A stretch of 64,000 bases of DNA from NCBI GenBank assembly GCA_916610825.1, contig OU744447.1, positions 19,871,563 to 19,935,562 of the forward strand. Reading direction: 5' to 3'. A model generated the notes under the pieces. The model had not been told where the DNA came from. It did not search any database and saw only the letters and a program-made list of their open reading frames with translations. The DNA is from Haliclystus octoradiatus (taxonomy: Eukaryota; Cnidaria; Staurozoa; Stauromedusae; Haliclystidae). Of the stretch, positions 1 through 12,135 are shown one piece after another. A program made the position numbers and the translations under genes. Positions within the stretch are counted from its first letter, which is position 1, and the number at the start of each line of letters is the position of its first letter.

Positions 1-2
1 CA

Positions 3-1746
3 CAATCAGCATCAGATTCACGACGACCGGCATCTGCAAATTATCTGAGAGCGCATTCCATATCAGGTCCATCTGTTGATATAAAGAATCGCCCTGGATC
101 TGCACCTCCGCCAGAAATTAGAACTGAAAAATTGACAATTCCAACAACTGCAGAATGCAAAGATGTAAGTCAATTGTCAACAATTTATTAATATTTTTTA
201 TCTAAGCAGCAGGGTCACGAGAAGGGAAATGTTTTATCTTATATGACCATGAACTGTAGGCTAGAAAGACTCGTAAATGTGCCTCCGCATGGGTTTTCAA
301 GCATGGTAGGCTAGTATGAGCTGCCTTTTAGGAAGCTTCCTAATGTGGGAAGCATAAAACCAAAATTGCCTACTTGTCAAAATCTGGGTATCCCCAACAG
401 GGGGCATTGGATATCGTATTTATTTATAATCTGATGTTCACGTTTCTGGATTTTTTTACTGTCTCAACAGCGCCTTCCTAGATCACAATTAAAGCCAAAG
501 AACCACATAAAAACAAACATTCAAAAATCAACTGGTTCAAAACTTAGAAGATCTCCATCTTTGTCTGCTCTTGATGATTTGAAACAAAAACACGAAGAGA
601 ATTTGAAGAAACACAAACGAGGTGCAATACCACAATAGTAAGTGAAATGAAGAATGAAAATTAGCTTGTAGTAGCCTCTGAGTAGTCATCTGTTTTGGAC
701 CTGCATGCCTATTTAGATATCAGCATAGCCTGCAAAAAGATCACTATTGTTAGCAGCTCAAGGATATGGTATTTATATATCATCCCAATTTGATAACAGA
801 ATCTCAAACCAAAGCAAGTTATGACAATCTGGGTGTTTCTGCTGCTAATAAAGCTACTGCCTCATCTCTTAAGTGGCCTTTCCTTTGATTGAGAAATATT
901 GCTTATTGCATTGAGAATTTTGTTCCTGTAATTGTAGTTTGTCGAAGCGTAGAGAAGAATGGCAAAAGGCAGAAGAGGACCGCATTGCGAATACACCTGA
1001 CCCAACCATACCACATGGTCATACTTTGATGCCTGAGAAGGAGAAAACAGAAACATTGGATAAACTGAAGACTTGTAAGTTGTTTTAAACCAAATGCTTT
1101 TGTTCGCTCAGATGACTACCATAAAAACTGATTAATCGACTGGTGGGTAGCTGACTTACCTATCTAGAACAATCAGGGTGTCACAAAGGTTTTAGTCTTC
1201 CAGGAACCACGCTTCCAAATTGAAAACCTTCCGGATAAAATTTAAAATGCTTCGTAAATCTTGAGAAATGGTACCAACATTTGACTTACTTTGAAGCATG
1301 ATGACATGAAATCCAAAAATTATAATTTTAAATAAAAAAACACAAAAGAAAATAATTCGAAACCTTCTAATTTCCTGTTGGCCTTCCGGGAACCAGGATC
1401 CCAGGATCCCGCACTTTGTGACAGCCTGAGAACGATCTAAGTGTAGCCTAAATGACTGCTCAACTACTTGTGGCTAACGGATTCATTATTTATGTATCGA
1501 TATTCCCAAAATCGAATTGTAAAAGAACATGAATAATAATTGAATGATTAATTAGAAGTTGATGCGTTTTTATTCGATTTCATTTTAGCTCAATCCACAA
1601 TGCTGACAGAGTTGCGAGGTTTACCGCTAAGTAAAGATACTGTTAGAGTGAAACAACGCAAGGAACTTTTGGAACGTAAATTGAAAGAAGTTGAACTCGC
1701 CCTCAAAGTATTTTCTAGACCGAAAGTGTATGTAAAAGAAGATTAA
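3..1746 (+). CDS. ENKD1: Enkurin domain-containing protein 1 (ENKD1-like), 3' four exons
   Basis: Exons read at 3-164, 471-637, 938-1074 and 1589-1746 (stop TAA 1744-1746). Every junction is GT-AG and the phases agree (0, 2, 1). The joined product keeps the ENKD1 landmarks in order: NYLRAHS near the start, a coiled-coil-like stretch ending HKRGAIPQYL, then PHGHTLMPE, then a C-terminal enkurin-type block rich in Lys/Glu ending FSRPKVYVKED. In the known family this C-terminal helix associates with microtubules, and ENKD1 is a centriole and cilium protein; that role is inferred from homology. The N-terminal part lies off the left edge, so the gene is partial. ENKD1 is preferred over enkurin itself because of the GHT-MPE and FSRPKV motifs. 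Confidence 0.88.
1174..1428. mobile_element. hAT-type MITE in an ENKD1 intron
   Basis: The ends are CAGGGTGTCACAAAG and CTTTGTGACAGCCTG, an inverted terminal repeat of about 15 bp. The flanks are AGAACAAT (1166-1173) and AGAACGAT (1429-1436), an 8-bp target duplication with one mismatch. There is no coding capacity in 255 bp. The ends resemble those of the CAGGGTCCGACAAAAG MITEs at 20525 and 40387, so it is probably a related, older subfamily. It sits between the exons ending at 1074 and starting at 1589. Confidence 0.75.
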
Positions 1747-2059
1747 TGCATATTCAATTGGCTGACACGCTGTTGAGCTACAGGCCTTTGAACTGTCATC
1801 AACATGTATATATCTTGATGTGAGACTTAATTCAATGGAGCCGTATCAATTTGGCGGTTATAGGGTTAAATATATGCTATACGAGTTAAACTCAAGGATT
1901 ATACCAATATCTAAAGATTGGATCGTCTAACCGATTAACAGGACTCGCTCTCCAGCATCCATATCTCATCATTAGGTTCCCTCTCGCTGTCTGTAAATTG
2001 TGAATTGTAGATTGTAATAAGAAAAATCCTTTCTTTATGACAAAATTTTGGATCAAAGT

Positions 2060-2065
2060 AATAAA
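2060..2065 (+). promoter_or_regulatory. Possible polyadenylation signal of ENKD1
   Basis: AATAAA lies 314 bases after the ENKD1 stop codon, in AT-rich sequence. It is a plausible canonical signal, but no cleavage site can be verified here. Confidence 0.4.
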
Positions 2066-2298
2066 TTATTACATTGGATTATTTTAACAATATTGTAAAT
2101 AATATGCAGTTATATAAACAGATCTTCTACATATTGACTTCTAAGACTTATTGTAATTTTGATCATTCATAATTAGTATATAGTTTTCTACTTTTTGAAA
2201 GTGAAAGTTGTTTATATCAAAGATGTAATATTATGTGAGATTAAGTATTAGAAGACATGCCTTGTATAGCATTTGTTTCTCGAATCGTCGATTAAGAT

Positions 2299-2319
2299 AT
2301 ATATATATCAGCAGATTCT

Positions 2320-2350
<31 letters not shown>
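2299..2350. repeat. (TA)n microsatellite
   Basis: Two runs of alternating TA, separated by a short TCAGCAGATTCTCAA interruption, immediately before the first copy of the direct repeat at 2358. Confidence 0.8.
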
Positions 2351-2351
<1 letters not shown>

Positions 2352-2357
2352 CTCATT

Positions 2358-2717
2358 TATAACTCATCTTGAATTAGGTGTATACTGAAGTCAGTTCCTT
2401 GTTCGCTCACTGAGCAGTACTGATGAAGGCTAATGGCCAGAAACATGTACTTGTCTGCTGCTATGGATGTCTCAATTGCGCATGCGCAATTTTGAGCACT
2501 ATCGACTCGGGATGTGTCTATACTATTTGTATTATGCATTGCCCACTACTTCGGTAGTTTGAGCACTCTGGTATGGCACAGATGTTTTTTCATGTGATGA
2601 ATTTTTTCACCACATGTATAACTCATCTTGACTAAGGTGTATACTGAAGTCAGTTCCTTGTTCGCTCACTGAGCAGTACTGATGAAGGCTAGTGGCCAGA
2701 AACATGTACTTGTCTGC
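2358..2717 (+). repeat. Pair of ~100-bp direct repeats
   Basis: Copies at about 2358-2458 and 2617-2717 are nearly identical. Each runs from TATAACTCATCTTGA to GGCCAGAAACATGTACTTG. They are separated by about 160 bp that includes the palindrome TTGCGCATGCGCAA. A partial third end (CACTTGCCTGCCGGTCC) follows near 2770. The closing GATGAAGGCTAATGGCCAGAAAC resembles in style the tail of the Penelope-like element at 57.5 kb (repeated dinucleotide spacing, then GAAAC). That link is speculative. No gene is seen here. Confidence 0.55.
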
Positions 2718-2719
2718 CG

Positions 2720-5700
2720 GTATATATATAAGAATAATTAGACATATATAGTTTCGTCAGCCATGGTTCATGCACTTGCCTGCCGGTCCAGTCTATCCCC
2801 AATTTTAACCTTGAATTAATTTACTGAATTTTTCATTGACAGCGTCTTATAACGTTGATATACGCAAATTAATTCCAATCACCTTCAACCCGGTTGGGAC
2901 GCCTGAATCTTTATATTATCATGCCTATATGACTTCACGCATACATAAGCTCGTTTGGGAATGGCCTATTAAGTTATTGAGTAATTTTTAAAGCCAATTT
3001 TCTGTAAGACATAAGACATATCCACGACTCTAGACGATAGCACCTCTTCATGAATCATATATTTTGTGGAATTGTTTCTTTTCAAGATCAAATAAAATAA
3101 TCTATACATAGTAGATATAATAGTAGTACAATTTGCTTTATGTATGGTCTCTGATCTTCACGGTAATTATAGAGCAATTAAAAGTTGTTCTCGATTTGAG
3201 GAATTTTTCAAATAAATACAAACAATGCAATTTCGGTGGCCCCAAACTCTCCAAGAATGTGCAGACGGAATTTATTCTAATTCTAGTTTGAACATTTAAT
3301 AAAGGAGAATGGTTTCACAGCGGGAAAAAGTATCAATTCACAAAATGAAATAAGATTTGGGCAATCCAGCTCAGAAAGAAATTCAAAATACTCCCCTTCC
3401 CTTTTTAGTCAGAGAGCCACAGGTTTGAAATTTCTTATATATTTTCTGTGATATTTTCTGTTCTGAAAAAGTAAGAATGGACATTAGATAGCATTTTTTG
3501 AGATGTGATAACCAATGTCAAATCTTTGCATTAAATATCTAAAAGACCAGAATAAAACACAGAATAAACTGAAATTCAGTTTTGAATATACAATATCATT
3601 TCCTATTACAATAGCAGTCTCTTCATTCCAGGACATATAAACGGTATCTTTTGTCGAAAAAGGGATAAATATCATTAAGCTAGCTCACTGCGGTTAGAGT
3701 GATCTGAACATCGTATGTTAAAACCTTAACATCTTATAGAAACAAATCTGAAAGTAGTGAAAATTACTTTAACCTTTCAATACATTTTCATGAGATACTT
3801 TTGAGATTAAATATGATAGTATGAGAGCATCCATTGAAGTATTAAAAAAGCGAAGGTGTATGGTGTAGTGTAGTAAATAGAAATAATTATATACTGGTGT
3901 TGATTGAAACACCAATTTGATTGTTTAGGCATAATTTTGTTGCATTCTAGACACCATGCAATCTCGGTCGATAATTAAAGTGGTGGAAGTTTATCTCTCA
4001 TTCATTTCATAGCAATTTCAAGGATATTCCCAACTTATTGACCTATAGCTAGCACCTCCAACCGTCTTCTGTAATTTTACCTAGCGGAGCGGGTACCTTC
4101 ACCATACAGTCTTAGATATACCGATAATATTATCAGCAATGTTATCAACATATATGCTTAAAAATTTACTGAAACAATTTTGTATTCGAATCCCTTTTAA
4201 TATAGCAATTGATAGTCAACTGTTTACACATCAAAGCTTTACACATCAAATGTATCTTTCATCTCCTGTACTGTAGATGGAATAATTATGTAGGTTCACT
4301 GCAAATCTAATCTGCGTATTGCATGATCGTAAAATATGCTCAATGTAATGTCCAACCCCGACATCTCTGTATGTCTCTTCTCACTTTAGAGATGAATGAT
4401 TACCAATAAGCAGAAAAGTTTTATCTGTGTAAATTGTCCCATTCATAATTCAAACTTATGGCCTTGTTAAGGAAAGTAATGAAGTGGATTTCATCTCCTT
4501 CTAGAAATATTATATGCATCACTTCAAATACTATACCAAGAGCATTATTAGATACTTGTTTCTCAATTGAATAAGGGTGTACAGGATGGCGGCAGCCAAC
4601 GCCCATATAATCGAAGTCTTCAATATTCTCAATGAAAACATATTATATATTCTCGCTGTGCCTCCAGATTTGAAATGGAAATCATACACTCAGTTTGAAT
4701 CGGTATAAATAAATGTCCTTTCAATTCTATAGGGATTATTTGAACGAAAATAAGATTGTACTGTAATATAGTATTTACTATACTGCTATATATTGTAAAA
4801 TAGTTACTCACAGTTGTTTTACCTGGAAATTTTCTCTTTCAAATGTATGTTGTTTATTGGCATTAACTATAAATGAATTTGTTTATGCAAAATATGCACT
4901 AATATTATGATACGGTGGGCAATTTGCCATTCATAGCGCAAGGGTTAACTTTTTAGACTCACGTAGCTTTTGATTGCATAATGTTCCTACAAAGATGCAG
5001 TGATCCGTACTACTAAATGTGAATTTGAGAGGAAAGTGTACAACATAGAATTCAAGTTACAATTTTCGTTCATGATTTTCTGATAACGCAATGACTTAGA
5101 ATACAGTTCCTATGCCATTCTAGCTTAAATTATACAAGTACTATGTTGTTAACAGTACTCAAATTTGACCGCCCGTCAAGTTTCCAAACCAAATTATTTA
5201 TGTCTCTCATTCATGATTTCGATGAAACCAAATTGACTCGAAAATGAGGCCTTCTAGCTAAAAATGGTAACCAAATATGATACCTTACACATAACATTTA
5301 GAATTTTGATACTTATTCTTGGGAGTATTCCCGTTATATTCTACTGAGTTCTCTGAAATGTAATAAAGCATAATGTAAACATAGCGAAAGCAGACCAACA
5401 ACACTCTAAAATGATCCCATGTGGGCGTGGCACGTCCCTCTTTTGGCCCAGGTGCCCTCATTGGCTCCACGTTGTAAAAGATTTCAATCTTACACATTTT
5501 CATATCAAAAGTCAAAATAACATGTGCTCTTTTGTTTCACAAATTTCCATAAATCATTATTAATACTTTTGGAATGAATGGGGAGATTTTCGTGCGAAAA
5601 ATGATGTGATTTTTTCTACAGGGTCCCAAAAGCTGATAACCTAGATTTTACATCAAGATAAGAATACAGACATATCAGATTCTATTTTATATGATACTAT

Positions 5701-8700
5701 ATAATATAATTAACCAGATTTATGTACTTTACACAAAATAAACAACTTATTTGTTAGTTTAATCAGTCGTTGAAATTGAAGGACTATTACGACACCGTGG
5801 TTTGTTACAATAAAACGATGACGTCAAAATATGCTTGCATTGTTTTGGTCATTGCATGGTTTATATTAACCCCTGCTGTCGCACATGCTGTAGCAGTTGA
5901 TCTTAAGAATAAACATTGATGATTTCTTATAAATAGCATAATGAAACAATTGCTAATATGTTCTGTCATATCTAGCAAACAAAATACTATCGAGATATCG
6001 ATTATTTTCTTGGAGATTAATATTCAAATTATCTTGCACCTCGTGGAATAGTTTCTTTTGCAGGGAAAATAATCTAACATGAGGTCTAAACTATTGAACA
6101 TTTAATTTACGAAAATAAAATAACAACAATGTTGACTAATTTTTCAAACAATGAATGTAATTATGATTAATTAAGAGTGATTGACCTAAAATCATGTGAA
6201 ATATCTAGGATTCTATTCCATCCATTTCAAAATCTGTTACTGGGAGTTTAAACTTATAGTTTGCAATATTCCTATTGTTTGAAAATGCTAATTATACTCA
6301 AGGGTACTATACAGTGATCCAAAGACTTGTGTATGAGTGAACTGCAGTTAGCCACGTGCATAATACCTCTAATATTGACATATTTAACACGTTTCTACAA
6401 CTACTACTTAAAATCTCATCATCATCAACGTAATCACACCAAGACATAATATATAAAAAAGTTACATATTGATGACTTAATTTGTGACAATGAACAATTA
6501 AAATAAAACTATCCATTTGATATTCAAAATAGGTTAAAGTGAGGTCAAACCATTTGATGGTAATCTAGCATTTAAACTTGTTGTCATGGTTACATTAAAA
6601 CGACTATAAAGTTGACAAGAAAATCGGGTCTGAGCTGAGATCAGTTTTAGATATCATCTAAATCAAGGTCAAACGTGTATGTTAATGTGTGAGCGCTGTG
6701 GGCACTTGATCTACACAAGCTGGAATCAACTGCAATTATTCGATATACATAAGGTAAGTTCTTAATATTTTTGTTGTAATCCTCTTTCTGTACCTTTACT
6801 ATAAGGCCAATATAGTAATGTAAGCATAAATAGTGTATCCTCTATTTCTTTCTAGCTATAGCTCTCATTCTTCTGGAAAGTAGTATAATGTATCATTTAT
6901 ATGTTATACCATAAGGTCAATGTGATATCTCTGCTATATGATATAATATGTAGCAAGGTAGGAACTGGCATAGGTGAGATAGTGAGATACTCAATATGTG
7001 TAGCAATTTAAGTTAATTACCAACACCTGCGTGAATGAGTATCAATGATAACTCTAGCAATTTCGAGCATCCCTGTTGGTAATCATCAAGCTCGTATATT
7101 TTGGCTGACATTATGATTGAAAAGTTACATCATTAAACAATTAAAACCTTTGTGTATAATATATAAATATAATAACTTATAACACTCTTTACTTTACAAA
7201 ATTATGATAAGCTATACATATAGAAGAAATAGGAATTATGCACCCTCTTATAAAAATATCAACTGATACAGAATAGTTCGGCATTGCTCGTTGAAGTTGA
7301 AATCAAGTTCATATCAATAACTATAAAAATGACAAGTATTTTTCTATGAACTTTTGATCCAGTTTCTATTAAGTCTCAATCGTAAAGTATTTAAGCACAG
7401 TTACTAATAACTCAAAATTTATGGATTAATTTGCAAATCTATGAGCTTATCCAGCCGATGCCGAACTTTCAATATACTAACATATAATAACAGATTAAGT
7501 CAGATTTGTTTAAGTACCATTTGTAAAGAAAATAAATAATTTCTTTCATTTGAAAGTACAACAGAGCCCAAGCGTAGATTCTATAATTATACGTTTGATA
7601 CACACTACACACATATGCATGGGCGTTGGTCATCGAAACGTAAAACTTTTCCAGAGGCTATGCAAAAATTTTGAAGACCTTCAACTGAACTTTTCCATTA
7701 ATTTTTTCAAAATTATTACACCGTTTATTGTTGAAAAAACGTACCAGTTTCTCTATGCAGTGAAATGCACGAAAAAACCTTAATGTCTAATGCAACTGTT
7801 ACAAAATGTCAATTTCTTACAATTATCCAAAAGCCCCTTATTATTTAATTTCTAATGAATGAATGCTTGATCTTTCTGCTTGATTGTATATGAAATAATA
7901 GTCAAGGTTGAATTCTTACAATATAATATAGATAACAATCGATCGTAATCTTTACTCGCTAAACATGATTTACTCGAATAGTTTTACATCGCGGGGTCTC
8001 TCTCTATTATGTTCAGGTTTTATAAAGCTTACTTGATAAATTTTTTTTTTTGTATATTTAAATAATCCAGACAAATCACTCAATTGACGGTTATACTTCA
8101 ATCGCATCGGTTACATATCAGTGGAATAATTTGCCCTGTACTATCCTAATACCTAAAAATCCTCAATGGGGTGCTTATCTGTGAAAATAAGTTTATGGTC
8201 TATACATAGCACAGTATAATTATTGTACTCCGTTCGTATTAAATAATACACATAAATCAGAAAAAAGAACCAGAATTTACTGAATTGGATTCGTTCTGAA
8301 TCTTCATGAAATCTGAATATGATAGCATAACAAAATGTTATCGCTGGATATGTAGAGCAAAGTTATGAATATGAAGTGAGGCATGAGGACTTTCTCAAAC
8401 ACCATCGGAGCTATAACGGTGTTGAAACAACAATTTGTAACCATGTTCGTTCGTGGTAATGCTCGAAAGAATGAAATACTTACTTGAAATACATTCTTTT
8501 CATAAGAACAATCCTGGAAAATTTAAGAATAAATTTTAAGGATATCCCGAGGCTTATATTATTGAGAATATTCATTTCTAGAAATTCAAGAACATTTTCG
8601 GTTCAACTTTACTTTTCATACTCTACAAAAGAGGTATAATTAATTACAATTATAATTATTAATGACTTTTACAGTATCATATGTAGAATTCTATGGAAAA

Positions 8701-8984
8701 ATTTGTAAAGTATCTCCTCACAGTCAAATTTAAATAAATTCAGCTTTCGAAAATGGTCTGAGCGTAATAACCATAATATTTTTGTAATACATGTAGCGTA
8801 TACTTTTCTTTTATTAATGTTGTTCCCAAAAGCAAAAGTCGAATATATGGAGTCACACAGTATAAAACTTCAATTCTGGACTTATGATGCGCAGTTGTGT
8901 ATTTACCAGTAAAACAGAGACTGGGCATGCTGGTACAGTACACGAGTCACATACATGCCATACAGTACAGTATTTCTTATATAG
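2720..8984. other. Intergenic AT-rich stretch, no gene recognised
   Basis: All six frames hold only short ORFs (up to 77 codons) with no recognisable domain and no convincing splice chain. A short GC-richer patch at 5420-5475 stands out from its surroundings but I cannot assign it. Regulatory DNA for the flanking genes may lie here; none can be pinned down from sequence alone. Confidence 0.5.
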
Positions 8985-8989
8985 AAAAA
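8985..8989 (-). terminator. Pol III terminator of tRNA-Trp
   Basis: A run of five T on the minus strand begins 6 nt after the tRNA 3' end, the usual Pol III stop. It suggests the tRNA locus is, or recently was, transcribable. Confidence 0.65.
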
Positions 8990-8994
8990 GAATT

Positions 8995-9072
8995 GACCCC
9001 GACGTGATTTGAACACGCAACACGCAGCCTTCTGATCTGGAGTCAGACGCGCTACCATTGCGCCACGGAGTC
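8995..9072 (-). tRNA. tRNA-Trp (anticodon CCA) with a 7-nt T-arm duplication
   Basis: Read on the minus strand, this matches eukaryotic tRNA-Trp almost base for base: acceptor GACTCCG, A box TGGCGCAATGG, anticodon loop CTCCAGA between TCTGA and TCAGA, and a TTCAAAT T-loop with CACGT and CGGGGTC closing. The span is 78 nt where about 71 is expected. The surplus is a tandem copy of GCGTGTT at the variable loop/T-stem border, so the T-stem 5' half occurs twice. A and B boxes are intact and a T-run follows. It could still fold with an enlarged variable loop, or it may be a recent pseudogene. Confidence 0.85.
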
Positions 9073-9958
9073 CCATGTTCTTTGAAACTTGAATAATACC
9101 ACACTTTCCGTCCATTTTCCAACACATTTACATATATATCAATTGTATCATTTTCCCCTTTCCGCAAACCAGTATTTATCGTTTTAGTATCGTATGCCAT
9201 TGACTATCTTCGTTGAGTTACGACATGTTTACGACTAAAACTCGATAGATCAGCTTTCATATTCTATTTATATAGATTGAGTAGTACTAGCTACGCCGAG
9301 TAATATATACTCTTGAAACTATAACCGGGAGACGGATCAGTACGGAACATTAAACTTAGGATTTTCGGTAATTCACGATGGGGTGAGACTGGGTTTATAA
9401 TTAATGCATTTAAATACACGCGGTGAGCAATTATGATATAATGAATTTTCCCATGAAATTGAGACTTATAGTTATAGAGTTATTGTTTTTATAGCCTCGT
9501 TGTTTTTATATAGACACGTTGAAATCAAACCGTTTTGATTGTTATAGACTAATCACTATCATATGTAGATATGATAAATTCCATTACATATTTATAAGAT
9601 CAAATGATCGCTCCCAGCTTATCGTATTTATATCCAACACTAATGGATTGAATTATAACAAATTGAGTACAGATTTGGTAAGTTGGCGAATTAATTAAGA
9701 TAAAGTCAAATCTAGAATATCGAACATCCAACTTTTTTATGTTCACAAAAATATATTTTCTAACGTTAAACTATCTGTTTTATGTAGATTTCTATATACA
9801 AATAAATTGAGATATTTTTCTAAAATGATAAATATCGCTGTCAGCATATATTTTTCGCCTTGCATACTTGTAATTGTGCATACTTGTAGTTTCATTATTT
9901 TGTTCACCAAATTGTATATATTTTGTTCTTTCGTTTAGAGTATTACGCATATTCAAAG

Positions 9959-10363
9959 ATGACGTCAAGCAGCGATTTTCTTGAGACTTCAGACTTTTTC
10001 ACCAATTCGCTATTTCAAACTACTTTGCTACGAAATGTTCAAGAAAATTCTTCTGCAAGAAAGTATCAAGGAAATAGACAAAATATAAAAGCCATGCATA
10101 AATATTGTGAAAAGCGTAAAGACATTGGAGTTTGTAAAATTGAGAAACAAGCACGTCGGAATGAAAGAGAGAGAAATAGGAAAGCACGAATTCAAACTGC
10201 ATTTAACATTTTAAGGAATACAATTCCAAAATTTGATGACAATTTTCACAAAGATCAGTTAACACAATTACAAATATTGAAGTTAGCATCAGAATATATT
10301 TCATCGTTATCAGAACTACTATTTGATAATCAAAATGGGGACTCAGATTCTTCAATGGATTAA
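9959..10363 (+). CDS. Class A basic helix-loop-helix transcription factor
   Basis: A 134-residue protein starting at the first in-frame ATG (9959). An acceptor-like tract ending TTCGTTTAG (9938) lies just upstream, and a GTAAGT-like donor near 9679 suggests a 5'UTR intron. The bHLH domain occupies about residues 65-121. The basic region is ARRNERERNR, with the E-box-reading Glu at 69 and arginines 70, 72 and 74. Helix 1 follows, then a loop KFDDNFHKDQ, then helix 2 around LQILKLASEYISSLSELL. The basic region looks like Achaete-scute, while helix 2 is closer to Ptf1a/Fer/Twist-like group A factors, so I leave the subfamily open. No HLH partner motifs (PAS, Orange, zipper) are present. The N-terminus is Ser/Phe/Thr-rich and low in similarity. 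Expected role: nuclear DNA-binding heterodimer with an E protein in cell-fate control (family knowledge). Confidence 0.85.
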   Translation: MTSSSDFLETSDFFTNSLFQTTLLRNVQENSSARKYQGNRQNIKAMHKYCEKRKDIGVCKIEKQARRNERERNRKARIQTAFNILRNTIPKFDDNFHKDQLTQLQILKLASEYISSLSELLFDNQNGDSDSSMD

Positions 10364-11773
10364 TTAAGTTAATGATAATAATTGTACTTTGACAGCAGAT
10401 AATACCAATACTTTATTCTCGTTGTTGTTCGCCCTATATAGATTACATATATGCTTAAGTTCAAACTCAGATATTCCAATGCGTATAAAGTTTATAACAT
10501 ACAATTTTTCGCAATTAACAGTTGATATCATCATTGGAAAACAAATATATATCCGTGCCTATAGTAGTACAATTAACGGAAAGATAATTTGGAGAGTACG
10601 ATATTTATTATATAAAAGCTATAAAATATATTAATGATTATATATATATATATAGAAAGAGAATTTTGATATTAGTGTACAATTGTATATACTGCATTAA
10701 TAGAGCCCAGAAAGACGTACTTATGCATGAACATGATACAATATTTCATGAACAGTATATATGTATCCTGTATAAAAATTAATAATTAAGATGATTGTTA
10801 ACTTACTAAAGTATAAGTTGAAATAATTAAATATGTGTGTATATAATATATATAATATGAAGATGTATCGATGTGATTTATATTAAATTAAAAAAGAAAG
10901 GGAATGCAAATCAGATATATTATATACTGTATACAGTGTATAGTCATTACTATTTTGATATTGGACAAAAATTTCAATCGAAATCAATAGAAAACGGATT
11001 CCACAGTAAATCTGAAGTTGGTATATATACCACGGATACTTGCAATGCGGAACGTCTCATGAACATTATTCGGTCTAGTCACAGTTTATATATTTTAGGC
11101 AATCATTGTGGAGTGTGTGAACTCTATGGAACCATCATAAATCGAAGAGAAGAACCATACATGTTGAAAACATGTATTGTCATTTCTATTTTGCGGTTTA
11201 ACTTCATATTGTGCAATGAAACAAAAACAAGACCATGAACATCGCACGGCAGAGGTTATCGGAGTTGACAGCAGCTGGTAGCGCATACATAGAAATGATG
11301 GAATTACGTTGTCAACCATTATCTTGCAATGAACTAGAAAAATAGACAACTTTATTTATTGTACAGAAACAAGGGTATATTGATGTTAGCTATATGAATC
11401 ATTGAAAGTTTAGATTTTGTTCATCAATATGCTCCACACAGGACGGACGCATTAACTTAAAAATCAAGCTCGGAGGCGATGAACACGAATTATTCCTAAC
11501 ATTCTACTCTGCGTCATGTGACAAGGCAGAGATTTTGTATATTCAATTCTGTATAGCTCCCCATCCTCAAGACATGAAGGAGGGAAGACATTTCAACTGA
11601 CCTGAGAATTAGGCTCCAGCTTAAGTTACCAAAACGGTCGACTACATTAACTTCTTTTTGGAACATAAACGAAGTGACTATGCCGCTAATATTGATTATA
11701 GAACTGCTGATCGCTCGCAGAGTATGCTAACATGTCGGGTTCTAGAATCCTTTAATAAATATAGATTTCTGAA
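10364..11773. other. AT-rich stretch after the bHLH gene; no further gene
   Basis: Long runs of TA and A/T follow the bHLH stop codon, consistent with a 3'UTR and intergenic DNA. Open frames at 10389-10634 and 10873-11238 have the composition of chance ORFs in AT-rich DNA and no domain I recognise. Confidence 0.5.
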
Positions 11774-12135
11774 GGGAGGATTATGGCAGAGCAACCGAAC
11801 TTCAGATCGGCAAATCTGATCGACTGTGGTTCAAATCCCCGAATGTCAACTCAGCCTTGACTTTATCTAAGTCTTTGACTTAAAACTTCAAATGAGTACC
11901 ATCTGAGGATGGCGGATGGAATGGTCCAGAGGGAATTGCATTGTGAGTAGCTGCGACGCATCGTTGCGAATTGACAATCGAGACATGTCTGCCATGAAAT
12001 CTGTTGAAATTGATCTGCAGTGTCGCGGTTGAAATCAATAAAGAGTGTTTAAAATCATTGCTCTCAGCGAAAAAAGCGGGTACGCGTACGGGTGAGTTCA
12101 GTAGGGCGACACCGTCTACACTACTATATTTTTTT
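11774..12135 (+). mobile_element. tRNA-derived SINE, copy 1 (A box damaged)
   Basis: The 5' part is tRNA-like, with the B box GTGGTTCAAATCCCC. The body is shared with the copies at 16608 and 33688: GGCGGATGGAATGGTCC, ATTGCATTGTGAGTAGCTGC, CCATGAAATCTGTTGAAAT, and an end block GTAGGGCGACACCGTC. Compared with the other two, this copy lacks about 7 nt inside the A box (GATTATGGCAGAG instead of GATTAGCTCAGATGGCAGAG), so its internal promoter is probably dead. No clear target duplication is seen. Confidence 0.8.

Noticed and set aside
8853-9200. 115-codon minus-strand ORF and an overlapping 74-codon ORF
   Set aside because: Both read straight through the tRNA-Trp; shadow frames.
10873-11238. 121-codon ORF downstream of the bHLH gene
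   Set aside because: AT-rich chance frame, no ATG in good context, no domain and no splice partner.
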